A DNA stretch of 64,000 nt from assembly GCF_007558825.1 (NCBI RefSeq), contig NZ_VLTK01000002.1:310001-374000 (forward strand), written 5' to 3'. Within the stretch, counting starts at the first letter, position 1; every line of letters starts with the position of its first letter. This DNA is from Brevibacterium aurantiacum. GTDB taxonomy: Bacteria > Actinomycetota > Actinomycetes > Actinomycetales > Brevibacteriaceae. Made by a program: the position numbers and the translations under genes. The notes under the pieces were generated by a model. It was given only the letters and a program-made list of their open reading frames with translations. It searched no databases and was not told the DNA's origin. Positions 1-9,176 of this stretch are shown here, piece by piece.

Positions 1-879
1 GCCTCGAAGGATCTGTCGCGGATCATGACGGTGGCCCCTGACTCTTTGGAGGCTGCGCGGCTGTCGGCGATAGTCCACCGCTCACGCAACCATCTCTCGG
101 CAGTTCCCGCCGGCGGGCTGAGCGGTCTCTCTCGCTTCTTCATCATCAGTCTGCCGCTTTCGATCTACCGGCTGAGGTGGGACTTCCTCATCGTCGCCGT
201 GTGCTTCCTGGCGGTGGCGAGCTTGGCCGGGATCTGGGCTGGCATGCACCCGGAGGTCCTCGAGACCTTCGGCGACCACGCCTTCCGCAAACAGTTCGCC
301 GAACATGATTTCGTCGATTACTACAAAGAGAACCCGAACGGCTTCTTCGCCGTAGGGGTGTGGACGAACAACGCGTGGATCGCCGTGCAGTTCGTGCTCT
401 TGGGCATCACCGGAGTCTTCGTCGTCTCTGGGCTGTTCTCCAACGCAGTCAACGTCGGCTTCTCCGGTGCGATGATGTTCGAGTTCGACCGCGGTTCCGA
501 CTTCTTCCTGTACATCCTCCCGCACGGAATCCCCGAGATCAGCTGCATCATCCTTGCCGCTGCGGCAGGACTGAGACTGTTCTTCGCCTGGGTAGTGCCG
601 GGGCCTCAGCTGCGGCGGAATAAGCTCGCCTCGGAGGCCAGGTCGCTGCTGACCGTCGCCGGTGGTCTGGTCATCATGCTGTTCATCTCGGGACTCATCG
701 AAGGGTTCATCACCCCGAACCCGATTCCACCGGCGCTGAAGATCGCCATAGGCGTGGCCTACACCGCGCTGGTCATCGCCTACGCCTGGTACTTCGGCAA
801 GCGTGCCGCCACGGCCGGGCTCAGTGCCGACCTCGACGAGCATCAGGCGGGCTACTCAATCCGCGCCACCGACCGGTAG
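1..879 (+). CDS. Stage II sporulation protein M (SpoIIM/DUF95) family membrane protein, 5' partial
   Basis: The reading frame is open from base 1 through the first Met at 25, and the family usually has some 40 more residues before this point, so the gene probably starts outside the window. About five hydrophobic segments are visible (from the Met at 25: roughly 53-72, 117-137, 160-185, 210-228, 238-258), with the family hallmark LPHGIPEI near residue 165. In non-sporulating actinobacteria such proteins sit beside RDD-family and DUF58/MoxR genes, and here it converges on a DUF58/MoxR operon with a 47-bp gap. Its biochemical role is unknown; an envelope function is inferred from context. Confidence 0.85.
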   Translation, partial: ASKDLSRIMTVAPDSLEAARLSAIVHRSRNHLSAVPAGGLSGLSRFFIISLPLSIYRLRWDFLIVAVCFLAVASLAGIWAGMHPEVLETFGDHAFRKQFAEHDFVDYYKENPNGFFAVGVWTNNAWIAVQFVLLGITGVFVVSGLFSNAVNVGFSGAMMFEFDRGSDFFLYILPHGIPEISCIILAAAAGLRLFFAWVVPGPQLRRNKLASEARSLLTVAGGLVIMLFISGLIEGFITPNPIPPALKIAIGVAYTALVIAYAWYFGKRAATAGLSADLDEHQAGYSIRATDR

Positions 880-926
880 CGATCCTCATCACCGGCTGGT
901 CGGGGCTTCACCGGTCTGTGAAGCGC

Positions 927-2213
927 CTACAGCTTCCCGGTGGCCTTGAGATTGATGTAGAGGTCAGCCAGCGCACCGGGCAGGTCATCGGGACCGGCTT
1001 CGACGGACTGGACACCGGCTCCGCGCAGACGAGCCTGCAGTGACTTCGACGTCAGCAGCGCCGATTCCGCAGCGGCGGCTGTGAATATCTCATCGATACT
1101 CTCACGCTTGGCCGCCAGCTCACCCAAGGCTGGATCCTCCACCGAGGCCAGCACGATCCGGTGACGGGCCAACAACGTCGGCAGAACGGGCAGGATCTCA
1201 TCGGCGACGCTGCCCTCATCCAAAGCGGTGACGAGGACGACGAGGGCATGCTGGCGTGAGGTGGCCAGAACCGTCGTCGAGATCTGCTCCCAGTCGGCAT
1301 CGTAGAGTTCCGGATGGACCGTGGTCAGCGCCACCGACAGGTCATGGACCGGGTCCTTCGACCGATGGCTCGAAGCGATTGCGCGGATGCGTGCATCGGC
1401 GACGACGACATCGACGCGGTCACCTGCTCCCGAGGCCAGAGCTGTCAGCAGCAGAGCAGACTCCAGGGCGGCATCGAAGATCGTGCCATCTCCGCACCGT
1501 CGCGCAGCCAGCCGAGAGGAATCGACGACGATGACGACCCTGCGGTCACGCTCGGGTCGCCAGGTCTTGACGACCAGGTCCTGGGAGCGGGCACTGGCGC
1601 GCCAATCGATTGAGCGCACATCATCACCGTCGACGTAGTCGCGCAGCGAATCGAACTCCGTGCCCATGCCGCGGATCATCACGGCAGAACGCCCGTCGAG
1701 TTCACGCAGCTTCTGCGTCTTCGAGGGCAGTTCACGGCGAGAGATGAACGGAGGCAGGACCCGCACGATCGCCGGCACATCGAAGCTCTTCTGCCGGGCG
1801 ATGAAACCGAGGACGCTGCGAGAGCGGATGGTGACCTTGTCTGCGTGCAGTGCGCCGCGACGCACGGGCAGAAGCTGTGTCACCACCTGTGAGTTCTCGC
1901 CTGGAGGTAAGTCGAATGCTGAGCGGGTGCTCGTCGCCCCGGCACTCGGTGACCACGCATCACGGACCGCGATGCGCAGGCGTCTGGGGGAGTCGTTGAC
2001 CAAGGTGAGGGTGCAGTGGGTGGGGTCACCCAGCCGGACCATGGGTCCGGGGGTGCGCTGGAGGGAGACCAGCCTCGGCGGGGGAACGAGGAAGAAGTCG
2101 AGCAGCGCGACGATGACGATGATGCCGAATACGATCAATGCACTCGTCCACCCCGGCACGAGCATGACGGGGACGAGCCCGAACAGGGCCAGCAGGAGCA
2201 GTCGTGTGGTCAT
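927..2213 (-). CDS. DUF58 domain-containing protein
   Basis: 428 residues. Two hydrophobic segments lie at residues 4-43, then a beta-rich stretch, then the DUF58 signature RDYVDGDDVRSIDW at 191-204 and a VWA-like strand ending in DSS near 231. DUF58 proteins are partners of MoxR ATPases and are thought to act with them as metallochaperones or assembly factors for secreted or envelope complexes. It is the last gene of a five-gene leftward operon; its start directly abuts the moxR stop, so translation is probably coupled. The exact client is not predictable from sequence. Confidence 0.9.
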   Translation of the reverse strand: MTTRLLLLALFGLVPVMLVPGWTSALIVFGIIVIVALLDFFLVPPPRLVSLQRTPGPMVRLGDPTHCTLTLVNDSPRRLRIAVRDAWSPSAGATSTRSAFDLPPGENSQVVTQLLPVRRGALHADKVTIRSRSVLGFIARQKSFDVPAIVRVLPPFISRRELPSKTQKLRELDGRSAVMIRGMGTEFDSLRDYVDGDDVRSIDWRASARSQDLVVKTWRPERDRRVVIVVDSSRLAARRCGDGTIFDAALESALLLTALASGAGDRVDVVVADARIRAIASSHRSKDPVHDLSVALTTVHPELYDADWEQISTTVLATSRQHALVVLVTALDEGSVADEILPVLPTLLARHRIVLASVEDPALGELAAKRESIDEIFTAAAAESALLTSKSLQARLRGAGVQSVEAGPDDLPGALADLYINLKATGKL

Positions 2214-3293
2214 TCAGCGGGGGACTTCGGTGGTCGCGATGATCGAGTTGAGGACCTGATCGACGTTGAGTCCGTCCATCTGCGCCTCGGGACGCAGGAT
2301 CACACGGTGACCCAGGGTCATGTGCGCCAGGGCCTTGACGTCATCGGGGGTGACGTAGCCGCGGCCCGACAGCCAGGCATAGGCGCGTGCGGCACCGAGC
2401 ATCCGCGTGGCACCGCGGGGAGAGACACCCAGGGCCAGTGATGGTGCCTGTCGAGTCGCTCGGGCCAGATCGACGATATAGGTGATGACCTGCGGAGCGA
2501 TGTAGATCTCGGCGATTCGCTCCCGAGCCTGGGCGATCATGGCCGAATCGACGACGGGAGTCAGTCCCGCCTCGGCGAGGTGGGAGGCGTCGAAGCCGCG
2601 CGCGTGACGGTCGAGGATCTCGAATTCCAAGTCACGTTCGGGCAGTCCGAGTACGAGTTTGAACAGGAACCGGTCGAGCTGCGCTTCGGGCAGGGGATAG
2701 GTGCCCTCGTATTCCAGCGGGTTCTGGGTTGCTGCGACCATGAAGGGTTCGGGCAGTGCACGGGACCCGCCGCCGACCGAGACCTGGTGTTCCTCCATGG
2801 CCTCGAGCAGAGCCGACTGCGTCTTGGGTGGCGTGCGGTTGATCTCATCGGCGATGAGGATGTTCGTGAACACCGGGCCGGGCCGGAATTCGAAGTTCGA
2901 CACGGATGCGTCGTAGACAAGAGAACCGGTGACATCGCTGGGCATGAGGTCGGGCGTGAACTGGATGCGGGTGTTGTCGAGGCTGACCGAGGTGGCGAAG
3001 CTGCGCACCAGCAATGTCTTGGCGACACCGGGCACACCTTCGAGCAGCACGTGGCCCTGGCACAGCAGGGCGATGAGCATACCGGTGACCGCTTCGTCCT
3101 GGCCTACGACGGCCTTGGCGATCTGCGTGCGCACATCGATGAACGAGTCTCGCAGGGGATCGCGCTCCTGAGTCGGCTGGGTCTGCTGCGGCTGTGAGGC
3201 TTGCTGCTGCTGAGCCTGCGCCGCTGGCTGGGGCTGCGCTGGCTGTGCCGGGTTCTGCTGCTGGGCGGAGTTCTCGCCTGGAGCCTGTGTCAT
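2214..3293 (-). CDS. moxR: MoxR family AAA ATPase
   Basis: 359 residues. Walker A GVPGVAKT is at 86-93 and Walker B ILIADEINR at about 145-153, followed by sensor and lid regions typical of the MoxR (AAA_3) clade. These ATPases act as chaperone-like remodelers with DUF58/VWA partners. The first 42 residues are an unusual low-complexity tail rich in Gln, Pro and Ala, absent from typical MoxR proteins. The start overlaps the stop of the upstream gene by four bases (ATGA). An internal start after the tail cannot be excluded, but the overlap supports the long form. Confidence 0.92.
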   Translation of the reverse strand: MTQAPGENSAQQQNPAQPAQPQPAAQAQQQQASQPQQTQPTQERDPLRDSFIDVRTQIAKAVVGQDEAVTGMLIALLCQGHVLLEGVPGVAKTLLVRSFATSVSLDNTRIQFTPDLMPSDVTGSLVYDASVSNFEFRPGPVFTNILIADEINRTPPKTQSALLEAMEEHQVSVGGGSRALPEPFMVAATQNPLEYEGTYPLPEAQLDRFLFKLVLGLPERDLEFEILDRHARGFDASHLAEAGLTPVVDSAMIAQARERIAEIYIAPQVITYIVDLARATRQAPSLALGVSPRGATRMLGAARAYAWLSGRGYVTPDDVKALAHMTLGHRVILRPEAQMDGLNVDQVLNSIIATTEVPR

Positions 3294-4555
3294 GAGATCT
3301 CGCTTTCGATGAGAGTGAGCAGATGGATGATGTTCGCCAGATCTGAGTCGGTGCGGGGCACCGCGGAGGAGAAGACCGATTCGACCTGGGCCGGGTCGCG
3401 GCCGGTCGCGTTCACGATGCCGACGATGATGTCGTGGCGGCCGGCCTCAGGACCCAGCGCCAACCGTTTCGCGATGCGCAGCAGGGCACCCATGCGCAGA
3501 GTGTGCAGAGCCCCGGTCCGGTCATGGCTGCGAGCAGCCAGAGCAGCCCGCCCGTGCACCGTCTCCACTGCGGGAACGATGACCGGGAGCCGTTCGACGG
3601 CCAGAGGGCCGAACCTGCGGCCGAGGATGAGCAGCAGGATCAGCACACATGGAGCCAGCCACAGGGCCCCGGCGATGAACCAGCTGGGCACATAGTCCAG
3701 TGTCGACGGAGCCGACTCGAACTCACCGGAATCGGTGGGGTAGTAGACGACAAGACGGTCGGTCTGTGACAGCTGGGAGAGCACCAGCGAGGCATGACCC
3801 TCCTCATCGATGCCGGCATTGGTCACCCAGTCGGAATTGCCGAGGACGGTGACGGGGAAATCGCCCTTGCCTTCGCCGCCCTCATCGACGATGAGCTGCC
3901 CGTGTGCCGACCCGGGGGTGACCTCACCGCCGTCGATCTGAGTGACGCCGGGGCCGGCGAACGGATAGCAGGTGCTCAGCCCCTGAATACCCTTCCGGGC
4001 TTCGGCATACTGCTCATCACCGGTCTCCACGGCACCGGCAGCCTGAGCGGCCGGGACCTCACAGTCAGGCTGTGAGGTCTCATCTGGTGTCGCCAGGGGG
4101 CTGAGGCTGTCATCGACCGTGATGCGGTCGGTGAAGTCCTGAACCGAGTAGCCGGGATCGATGAGGGTCAGCCGGTTGTCATTGGCGGCGAGTTGGGACC
4201 GGAAGCCGTCGATGTCGCCCTGGGAAAGCAGATCGGCCTTCGTCGGAATCAGGAGCGTCGTGCCGGGCTGGCCTGAGGCTTCATGGGCCGTGTCGAAATC
4301 CTCGGTGGTGGTGACATCGACCCCATGGTCGCGCAGCGTCTCGACCATGGCCTTCGTGCCCTCTCGAGCCGTGGAGTCATAGTGCAGCGGTGCCTCGGAG
4401 CCACGATCGGACGTCATCAGCATCGTCGCGATCACGGTGATGAGGATGGCGACGGCCGCGACGATCCACACTCCAGCCGATCTCAGCCGAGCCGTCAGCG
4501 GCACCGCCGCACTCGACCGTGTGCCTCTGGTGGCGACGTCGATGAGGGCACTCAT
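3290..4555 (-). CDS. DUF4350 domain-containing membrane protein
   Basis: 421 residues. One transmembrane segment is at about 28-48 and a second at about 292-312, separated by an extracytoplasmic region that carries the DUF4350 domain (a GATase-like fold with Tyr-Asp-Ser-Thr shortly after the first segment). DUF4350 genes lie consistently between DUF4129 and MoxR genes in actinobacteria, as here. Both ends overlap their neighbours by four bases, so the protein is probably made in step with MoxR. No catalytic residues can be assigned and the function is unknown. Confidence 0.85.
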   Translation of the reverse strand: MSALIDVATRGTRSSAAVPLTARLRSAGVWIVAAVAILITVIATMLMTSDRGSEAPLHYDSTAREGTKAMVETLRDHGVDVTTTEDFDTAHEASGQPGTTLLIPTKADLLSQGDIDGFRSQLAANDNRLTLIDPGYSVQDFTDRITVDDSLSPLATPDETSQPDCEVPAAQAAGAVETGDEQYAEARKGIQGLSTCYPFAGPGVTQIDGGEVTPGSAHGQLIVDEGGEGKGDFPVTVLGNSDWVTNAGIDEEGHASLVLSQLSQTDRLVVYYPTDSGEFESAPSTLDYVPSWFIAGALWLAPCVLILLLILGRRFGPLAVERLPVIVPAVETVHGRAALAARSHDRTGALHTLRMGALLRIAKRLALGPEAGRHDIIVGIVNATGRDPAQVESVFSSAVPRTDSDLANIIHLLTLIESEIS

Positions 4556-5208
4556 GATGTCACCGCCGATCGCTGTCGGGGACTCAAGGCGCTCAGGTCC
4601 TCATCGAGTGCAAGGAACTCGCTGTAGGTCGCATGCAGAGAAGCGGCTGAGGTCCGGGCCGAGTCCTCGCCGAAGAGGAGGTCGTTGAAGACCTCGGCAA
4701 CCCGGGCCAGCTCAAGTCGGTGCTCGGGCAGTTCGCCTCCGGCCGTACGGCTGAGCTCGCTGGCCGTCGACGCCGAATCGAGCGTGACGATGTGCTTCTG
4801 CGAGAGCACGGCGAAGATGGCACGTGCGGAGTCGATGACTGCGGGCCTCATATCGCCGCGCTGCGCGGCGGCACGCGCGCTGTCCCTCCAGGGACCGGGC
4901 TCAGGTGAGGCGACGACGGGGTCGAACGCCGACAATGGGAGAGTCGTCTTCCGCAGCCCGACCCGACGCACCCGCCAGATGATGAGACCGACGATGGCCG
5001 CCAGAGCCACGACGACGATGAGGATCAGCCAGGGAGAGTTACCCTGCAGCGCTCCGGAGACGATCGAGTTCCAGATGTTGTTCAGCCATTGACCGAGCTG
5101 TTCCAGAGGGGTGAGGTCGGTGTCGGAGTACTCCGACTTCGACAGTTCGTGTTCGACCCACTCGCGGCCGGTGTCACGGTCGATGACCGAATTGCTCTGC
5201 AGGCTCAT
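4552..5208 (-). CDS. DUF4129 domain-containing protein
   Basis: 218 residues with one clear transmembrane helix at about 60-79, a short amphipathic N-terminus and a C-terminal helical cytoplasmic domain (EHRLELARVAEVFNDLLFG region) that matches the DUF4129 pattern. It is the second gene of the operon and overlaps both neighbours by four bases. In other actinobacteria DUF4129 proteins accompany MoxR/DUF58 or transglutaminase-like proteins; an envelope assembly role is inference only. Confidence 0.82.
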   Translation of the reverse strand: MSLQSNSVIDRDTGREWVEHELSKSEYSDTDLTPLEQLGQWLNNIWNSIVSGALQGNSPWLILIVVVALAAIVGLIIWRVRRVGLRKTTLPLSAFDPVVASPEPGPWRDSARAAAQRGDMRPAVIDSARAIFAVLSQKHIVTLDSASTASELSRTAGGELPEHRLELARVAEVFNDLLFGEDSARTSAASLHATYSEFLALDEDLSALSPRQRSAVTS

Positions 5209-6257
5209 TCTGTGCCCTCCTCACGACGGATGAGGACCAGGTCGAAGCCTTCGGACCGCATGCGCTGGTCGAAGTAGCAGACGCAGACCAGGCACGAGAA
5301 GTAGGCGAAGAGAATTGCCGAGGACACGGTCGTCAAGAGCAGAAGAATCGCTCCCGCGATGGCGAGGATGATCGTCATCGACATGGAGGCGGCAGCAGCG
5401 GTGCCGATGGCGATCGTGGCGATCACGGTGACGACAGTGACGAGGGGCGTGATGACGAGCTGAACCAGTTGGTTGGACAGGAAGTAGCCGAGACCCAGCT
5501 GTCCGAAGGTGCGCCAGAAGCCTGTGCCGGTCAGGCTCCAGGAGCGTCTCAGCCCGGCACGCACACCCAACCTTTCGACGGAGATCGCGGAGCCGGTGAA
5601 GGCGAATCGCAGATTGAGCCAGACCAGGGCGCAGAGCCAGAGTCCCAAGGCGATGAAAGCGGTGACGATTGCGAGGACCGTGTTGTCGACCATCGCGAAC
5701 AGAAGAGATGGCAGCCCGAGCAGTATGAGCAGACCCAGATTGATCGCGCCCAGGAGCGCTGCGGCGAGAAGCAGTGACCACCGGCGCCCGCGCAGAGACA
5801 TCCACGACTGCGTCAGCGTGGTCTTGCGTGCCCCGAACGAGCTCTCGGCACCAGCTGCGGCCAGTCCGGCAAGGAAATGAGCGACGCCGAGGCTGAGCAG
5901 GCTGATCGCGAACGATCCCATCTGCGCGAGCAGGAAGAACCCGGACATCGCATCGTCATTGCTGACGAGGTCGTTGAGGACGGGCAGGAACTCAAGGACG
6001 ACGAAGGTTCCGACGGCAGTGAGGATGAGAGTCCAGAGTGTGAACACGATGAGGGCCGCACCGATGGTGAGGCCGGGGACGAAGCGCAGAAGCCGGAAAC
6101 CGGAATCGAGCACCTCGAAGAACGTCAGCGGTCGTTTGGCCAGGACTCCACGCGGGGAAGGCGGGTGCCATTCGTGATGCGTCGGGCCCTGACCTCGTCG
6201 TTGCCACTGACCGGTCTGCCAATCGACCTCTGAGGTCCACGCATTCGATCGTCCCAT
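5205..6257 (-). CDS. Multi-pass membrane protein with glycerophosphodiester phosphodiesterase-type membrane domain
   Basis: About 350 residues from the chosen ATG at 6257. The open frame continues further upstream, but a longer version would run into the divergent mtrA gene and its extra residues are not protein-like, so the shorter start is preferred. After a polar Trp-rich N-terminus (WHPPSPRG) there are about six to eight hydrophobic helices, including long Val/Ile/Ala-rich ones. Similar proteins head the DUF4129-DUF4350-MoxR-DUF58 operon in related bacteria and are usually annotated with the GDPD membrane domain. The catalytic GDPD domain itself is absent. The function is unknown. Confidence 0.75.
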   Translation of the reverse strand: MGRSNAWTSEVDWQTGQWQRRGQGPTHHEWHPPSPRGVLAKRPLTFFEVLDSGFRLLRFVPGLTIGAALIVFTLWTLILTAVGTFVVLEFLPVLNDLVSNDDAMSGFFLLAQMGSFAISLLSLGVAHFLAGLAAAGAESSFGARKTTLTQSWMSLRGRRWSLLLAAALLGAINLGLLILLGLPSLLFAMVDNTVLAIVTAFIALGLWLCALVWLNLRFAFTGSAISVERLGVRAGLRRSWSLTGTGFWRTFGQLGLGYFLSNQLVQLVITPLVTVVTVIATIAIGTAAAASMSMTIILAIAGAILLLLTTVSSAILFAYFSCLVCVCYFDQRMRSEGFDLVLIRREEGTE

Positions 6258-6393
6258 CACCAAGCAATCCTGCCATGTTTCGCAGTCCGCCGCCGAGTCG
6301 AATCGCCCCCTGAAGTCGAGTTCACAACGTCTGCGTTCACGGGTGGGGGTGTCGAGGTCGAAAGATTGGACGCTCATAAGCGACAATGGACAG

Positions 6394-7074
6394 ATGAACG
6401 CTCGTATCCTCGTAGTTGATGATGACACGGCTTTGGCCGAAATGATCGGAATTGTGCTCAAAAGTGAAGGCTTCGAGCCCTTTTTCTGCGCTACCGGCGA
6501 TCAGGCCTTCGGAGAATTCGAGAAGGTGAATCCGGACCTCGTCCTCCTCGACCTCATGCTGCCCGGAAAGGACGGACTCGAGGTCTGCCGAGAGATCCGC
6601 GAGATCTCCTCGGTGCCGATCATCATGCTCACGGCGAAATCGGACACCGTGGACGTCGTCCTCGGCCTGGAATCCGGTGCCGACGACTACGTTCCCAAAC
6701 CCTTCAAACCCAAGGAGCTCATTGCCAGGGTGCGAGCCCGCCTGAGGATCTCCGAACCGCAGGCGCCGGAGCTGCTCACCGTCGGCGATGTCGTCGTCGA
6801 CGTTGCCGGTCATACCGTGACCAAGGGCGGTTCCCCGATCTCACTGACTCCGCTCGAGTTCGATCTGCTGGTGGCCCTGGCCCGCAAGCCATGGCAGGTC
6901 TTCTCCCGTGAGACCCTGCTCGAGGAAGTGTGGGGCTACCGGCACGCTGCGGACACGCGCCTCGTGAACGTGCACGTGCAGCGTCTGCGCTCGAAGATCG
7001 AACGCGACCCGGAGAAGCCAGACATCATCGTCACCGTTCGCGGCGTCGGATATAAGGCAGGCAGAGCGGCGTGA
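6394..7074 (+). CDS. mtrA: Response regulator MtrA (OmpR/PhoB family)
   Basis: 226 residues from ATG 6394, chosen because MNARILVVDDD aligns with known MtrA starts; an in-frame ATG further upstream would add non-conserved residues. The receiver domain has acidic pair D10/D11, phosphoacceptor D53 in LLDLMLPG, T80 and K102 (PKPF). A winged-helix DNA-binding domain occupies about 126-226. In actinobacteria MtrA controls cell-wall hydrolase, division and osmotic-response genes. The stop codon overlaps the mtrB GTG start by four bases. It is divergent from the DUF4129/MoxR operon, with a 136-bp shared promoter region. Confidence 0.97.
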   Translation: MNARILVVDDDTALAEMIGIVLKSEGFEPFFCATGDQAFGEFEKVNPDLVLLDLMLPGKDGLEVCREIREISSVPIIMLTAKSDTVDVVLGLESGADDYVPKPFKPKELIARVRARLRISEPQAPELLTVGDVVVDVAGHTVTKGGSPISLTPLEFDLLVALARKPWQVFSRETLLEEVWGYRHAADTRLVNVHVQRLRSKIERDPEKPDIIVTVRGVGYKAGRAA

Positions 7075-9176
7075 GTCGCTCCTCGGCTGTGGGTGGAGCA
7101 ATCCGCACCGCAGCCTCGGCGATCCGGACGTTCTGGAAGTTCCTCCTCCGTTCGTTCAGTCATTCCCTGCAGCTGCGGATCGTCGTCCTCACCATCGTCC
7201 TCACCTCCGTGGCCATCTTCGGAGTGGGGACGTACATGTCACAGCAGATTTCGCGTGGCCTCTTCGACACTCGGCTCCAGTCCCTGTCGTCCCAGGCCGG
7301 GACCATCGTCTCCGAGCTGCGCAGCCTCGCCCCCGTCGACGGACAGGCCGTAACACAGGAGAATCTGAGCTCTCAGCTGTCGTCGATCTACAACCGGTCG
7401 ACCGGATCCGTGTATTCGCTGACTTTGGAGCCCAGCGATCCGAACTCCTCGTTCTCCACGATCAGTGCCGGGTCGACAGATTCCGACGGTGCGGCAACCG
7501 AAGTTCCCATCACCGATGAGCTCCAGGACGCCATCGGCAAGGCCCCGACCGACGACATGCTCTACCAGTCGGTGGCGCTTCCCGACGGGTCAGGACCCGG
7601 GCTCCTGATCTCCCAGGAGCTCCAGATCCCCGGTGCCGGTCAATTCCAGCTCTACTATCTGGGCGACCTGTCCGAGCAGCAGGACACCCTCGACTTCGTC
7701 CAGAGGTCGATGCTCGTCGCTGCCCTCGTTCTCGTCGTCCTCGTGGGTGCTGTGGCGTGGATCGTCACCCGACTCGTCGTCACGCCGGTGCGCACCGGCG
7801 CCGAGGTGGCACGTCTGATCGCCGATGGTGACCTTGACGAACGCATGCCCGTCCACGGCAATGACGAAATCGCGGTGCTGGGGGAGTCCTTCAATGACAT
7901 GGCAGACACCCTTCAGCACCAGATCCAGCAGATGGAGCGACTGTCGGTGCTGCAGCGACAGTTCGTCTCTGACGTCTCCCACGAGCTGCGCACACCCCTG
8001 ACCACCATTCGGGCTGCGGCGGACCTCATCTACGATTCCCGTGATGACCTCGATCCCGTCACTGCCCGCAGCGCTGAGCTGCTGAATTCGCAGGCCGAGA
8101 GATTCGACAATCTCCTCTCGGACCTGCTTGAGATCTCCCGTTATGATGCCGGTGCCGCTGCCTTGGTGGCCAAGCCGGTCGACATCGGAGCCATCGTCAC
8201 CTCGATCATCGAGACAGTGTCGATGGTGGCCGATCAGATGCACACGAACATCGTCGTCCATGCCCCGTCATCGCCGGTGATGGCCGAAGTCGACCGGGTC
8301 CGCATCACCCGGATCGTGCGCAACCTCATCGTCAACGCGATCGAGCACGGGGAGTCGAACCCGATCGACATCTATGTCGCCTCCAACGCCGAGGCGGTGG
8401 CCGTGAGTGTCCGCGACCACGGAGTGGGAATGAACGACGAACAGGTCGAGCACGTCTTCGACCGCTTCTGGCGTGCGGATCCCGCCCGCAAACGCACCTT
8501 GGGCGGATCTGGTCTGGGACTGGCGATCTCGCTCGAGGACGCCCACCTGCACAATGGTTGGCTGCAGGTCTGGGGCAAACCTGAAGAAGGCTCATGCTTC
8601 CGCCTGACGATCCCGCGCCGTCCCGACCAGGAGATCACCTCCTCGCCTCTGCCTCTGCCGCCTCGGGATGCCCAGATCCAGGGTGCAGCCCTTGTGGCCG
8701 GCCCGCTGTCCTCGGACGGTTCCGTGCGGATCCAGACCGGATCCATTCCCATCGTGGTCGAGACCGGTCAGACTCCTCCCACCCACGAAGGGTATGTTGA
8801 TGTGCCCGAGGTTGTCCGCGGTCACGCTGCCATCATCGATGACGACGCTGAGGATTCGGGCGCCGAGGACAGTTCCAAGAATTCCGAACCCGCAGACGAC
8901 GAACTCGACCACGCAGACGCAGGCACTGCTGCCGACGATGCCACCGATACCGACGATGCCACCGAGCACCCTGGCGACGCAGACACCGATGCTGACGAAG
9001 TTACCGAGCACGGCAGCGACACAGGCGCCGATACCGACACAGGCGCCGATTCTGACACAGACACCGATACTGACACAGACACCGCGCACCCAGTCGGCGG
9101 CAACGCTGACTTTGAGATCGACATGGACACCGTTTGGCCCCCGGATACAGCACCTAAAGGAGGATCGCAGTCATGA
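7071..9176 (+). CDS. mtrB: Sensor histidine kinase MtrB
   Basis: 701 residues, GTG start inside the mtrA stop. Transmembrane helices at about 36-56 and 213-238 flank an extracellular sensor domain; a HAMP linker follows (239-292), then the H-box VSDVSHELRTPL with phosphorylated His304, and an HATPase domain with N, G1 and G2 boxes (GVGMNDEQVEHVFDRFWRAD region) to about 525. The C-terminal 170 residues are unusual: a long acidic, Asp/Thr/Ala-rich low-complexity tail ending near AHPVGGNADFEIDMDTVWPP. Mycobacterial MtrB (about 570 residues) lacks such a long tail. It acts with MtrA and LpqB. Confidence 0.97.
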   Translation: MSRSSAVGGAIRTAASAIRTFWKFLLRSFSHSLQLRIVVLTIVLTSVAIFGVGTYMSQQISRGLFDTRLQSLSSQAGTIVSELRSLAPVDGQAVTQENLSSQLSSIYNRSTGSVYSLTLEPSDPNSSFSTISAGSTDSDGAATEVPITDELQDAIGKAPTDDMLYQSVALPDGSGPGLLISQELQIPGAGQFQLYYLGDLSEQQDTLDFVQRSMLVAALVLVVLVGAVAWIVTRLVVTPVRTGAEVARLIADGDLDERMPVHGNDEIAVLGESFNDMADTLQHQIQQMERLSVLQRQFVSDVSHELRTPLTTIRAAADLIYDSRDDLDPVTARSAELLNSQAERFDNLLSDLLEISRYDAGAAALVAKPVDIGAIVTSIIETVSMVADQMHTNIVVHAPSSPVMAEVDRVRITRIVRNLIVNAIEHGESNPIDIYVASNAEAVAVSVRDHGVGMNDEQVEHVFDRFWRADPARKRTLGGSGLGLAISLEDAHLHNGWLQVWGKPEEGSCFRLTIPRRPDQEITSSPLPLPPRDAQIQGAALVAGPLSSDGSVRIQTGSIPIVVETGQTPPTHEGYVDVPEVVRGHAAIIDDDAEDSGAEDSSKNSEPADDELDHADAGTAADDATDTDDATEHPGDADTDADEVTEHGSDTGADTDTGADSDTDTDTDTDTAHPVGGNADFEIDMDTVWPPDTAPKGGSQS
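9018..9089 (+). repeat. Four tandem 18-bp units in mtrB 3' region
   Basis: Four consecutive 18-bp units beginning GACACAG (9018, 9036, 9054, 9072), encoding DTGADT, DTGADS, DTDTDT and DTDTAH. The repeats lie inside the acidic C-terminal tail of MtrB, stay in frame, and are the kind of tract expected to change copy number between strains. Confidence 0.85.

Noticed and set aside
6258..6461. Extended N-terminus of the membrane protein upstream of 6257
   Set aside because: It would overlap mtrA and the translated residues show no conserved or hydrophobic pattern.
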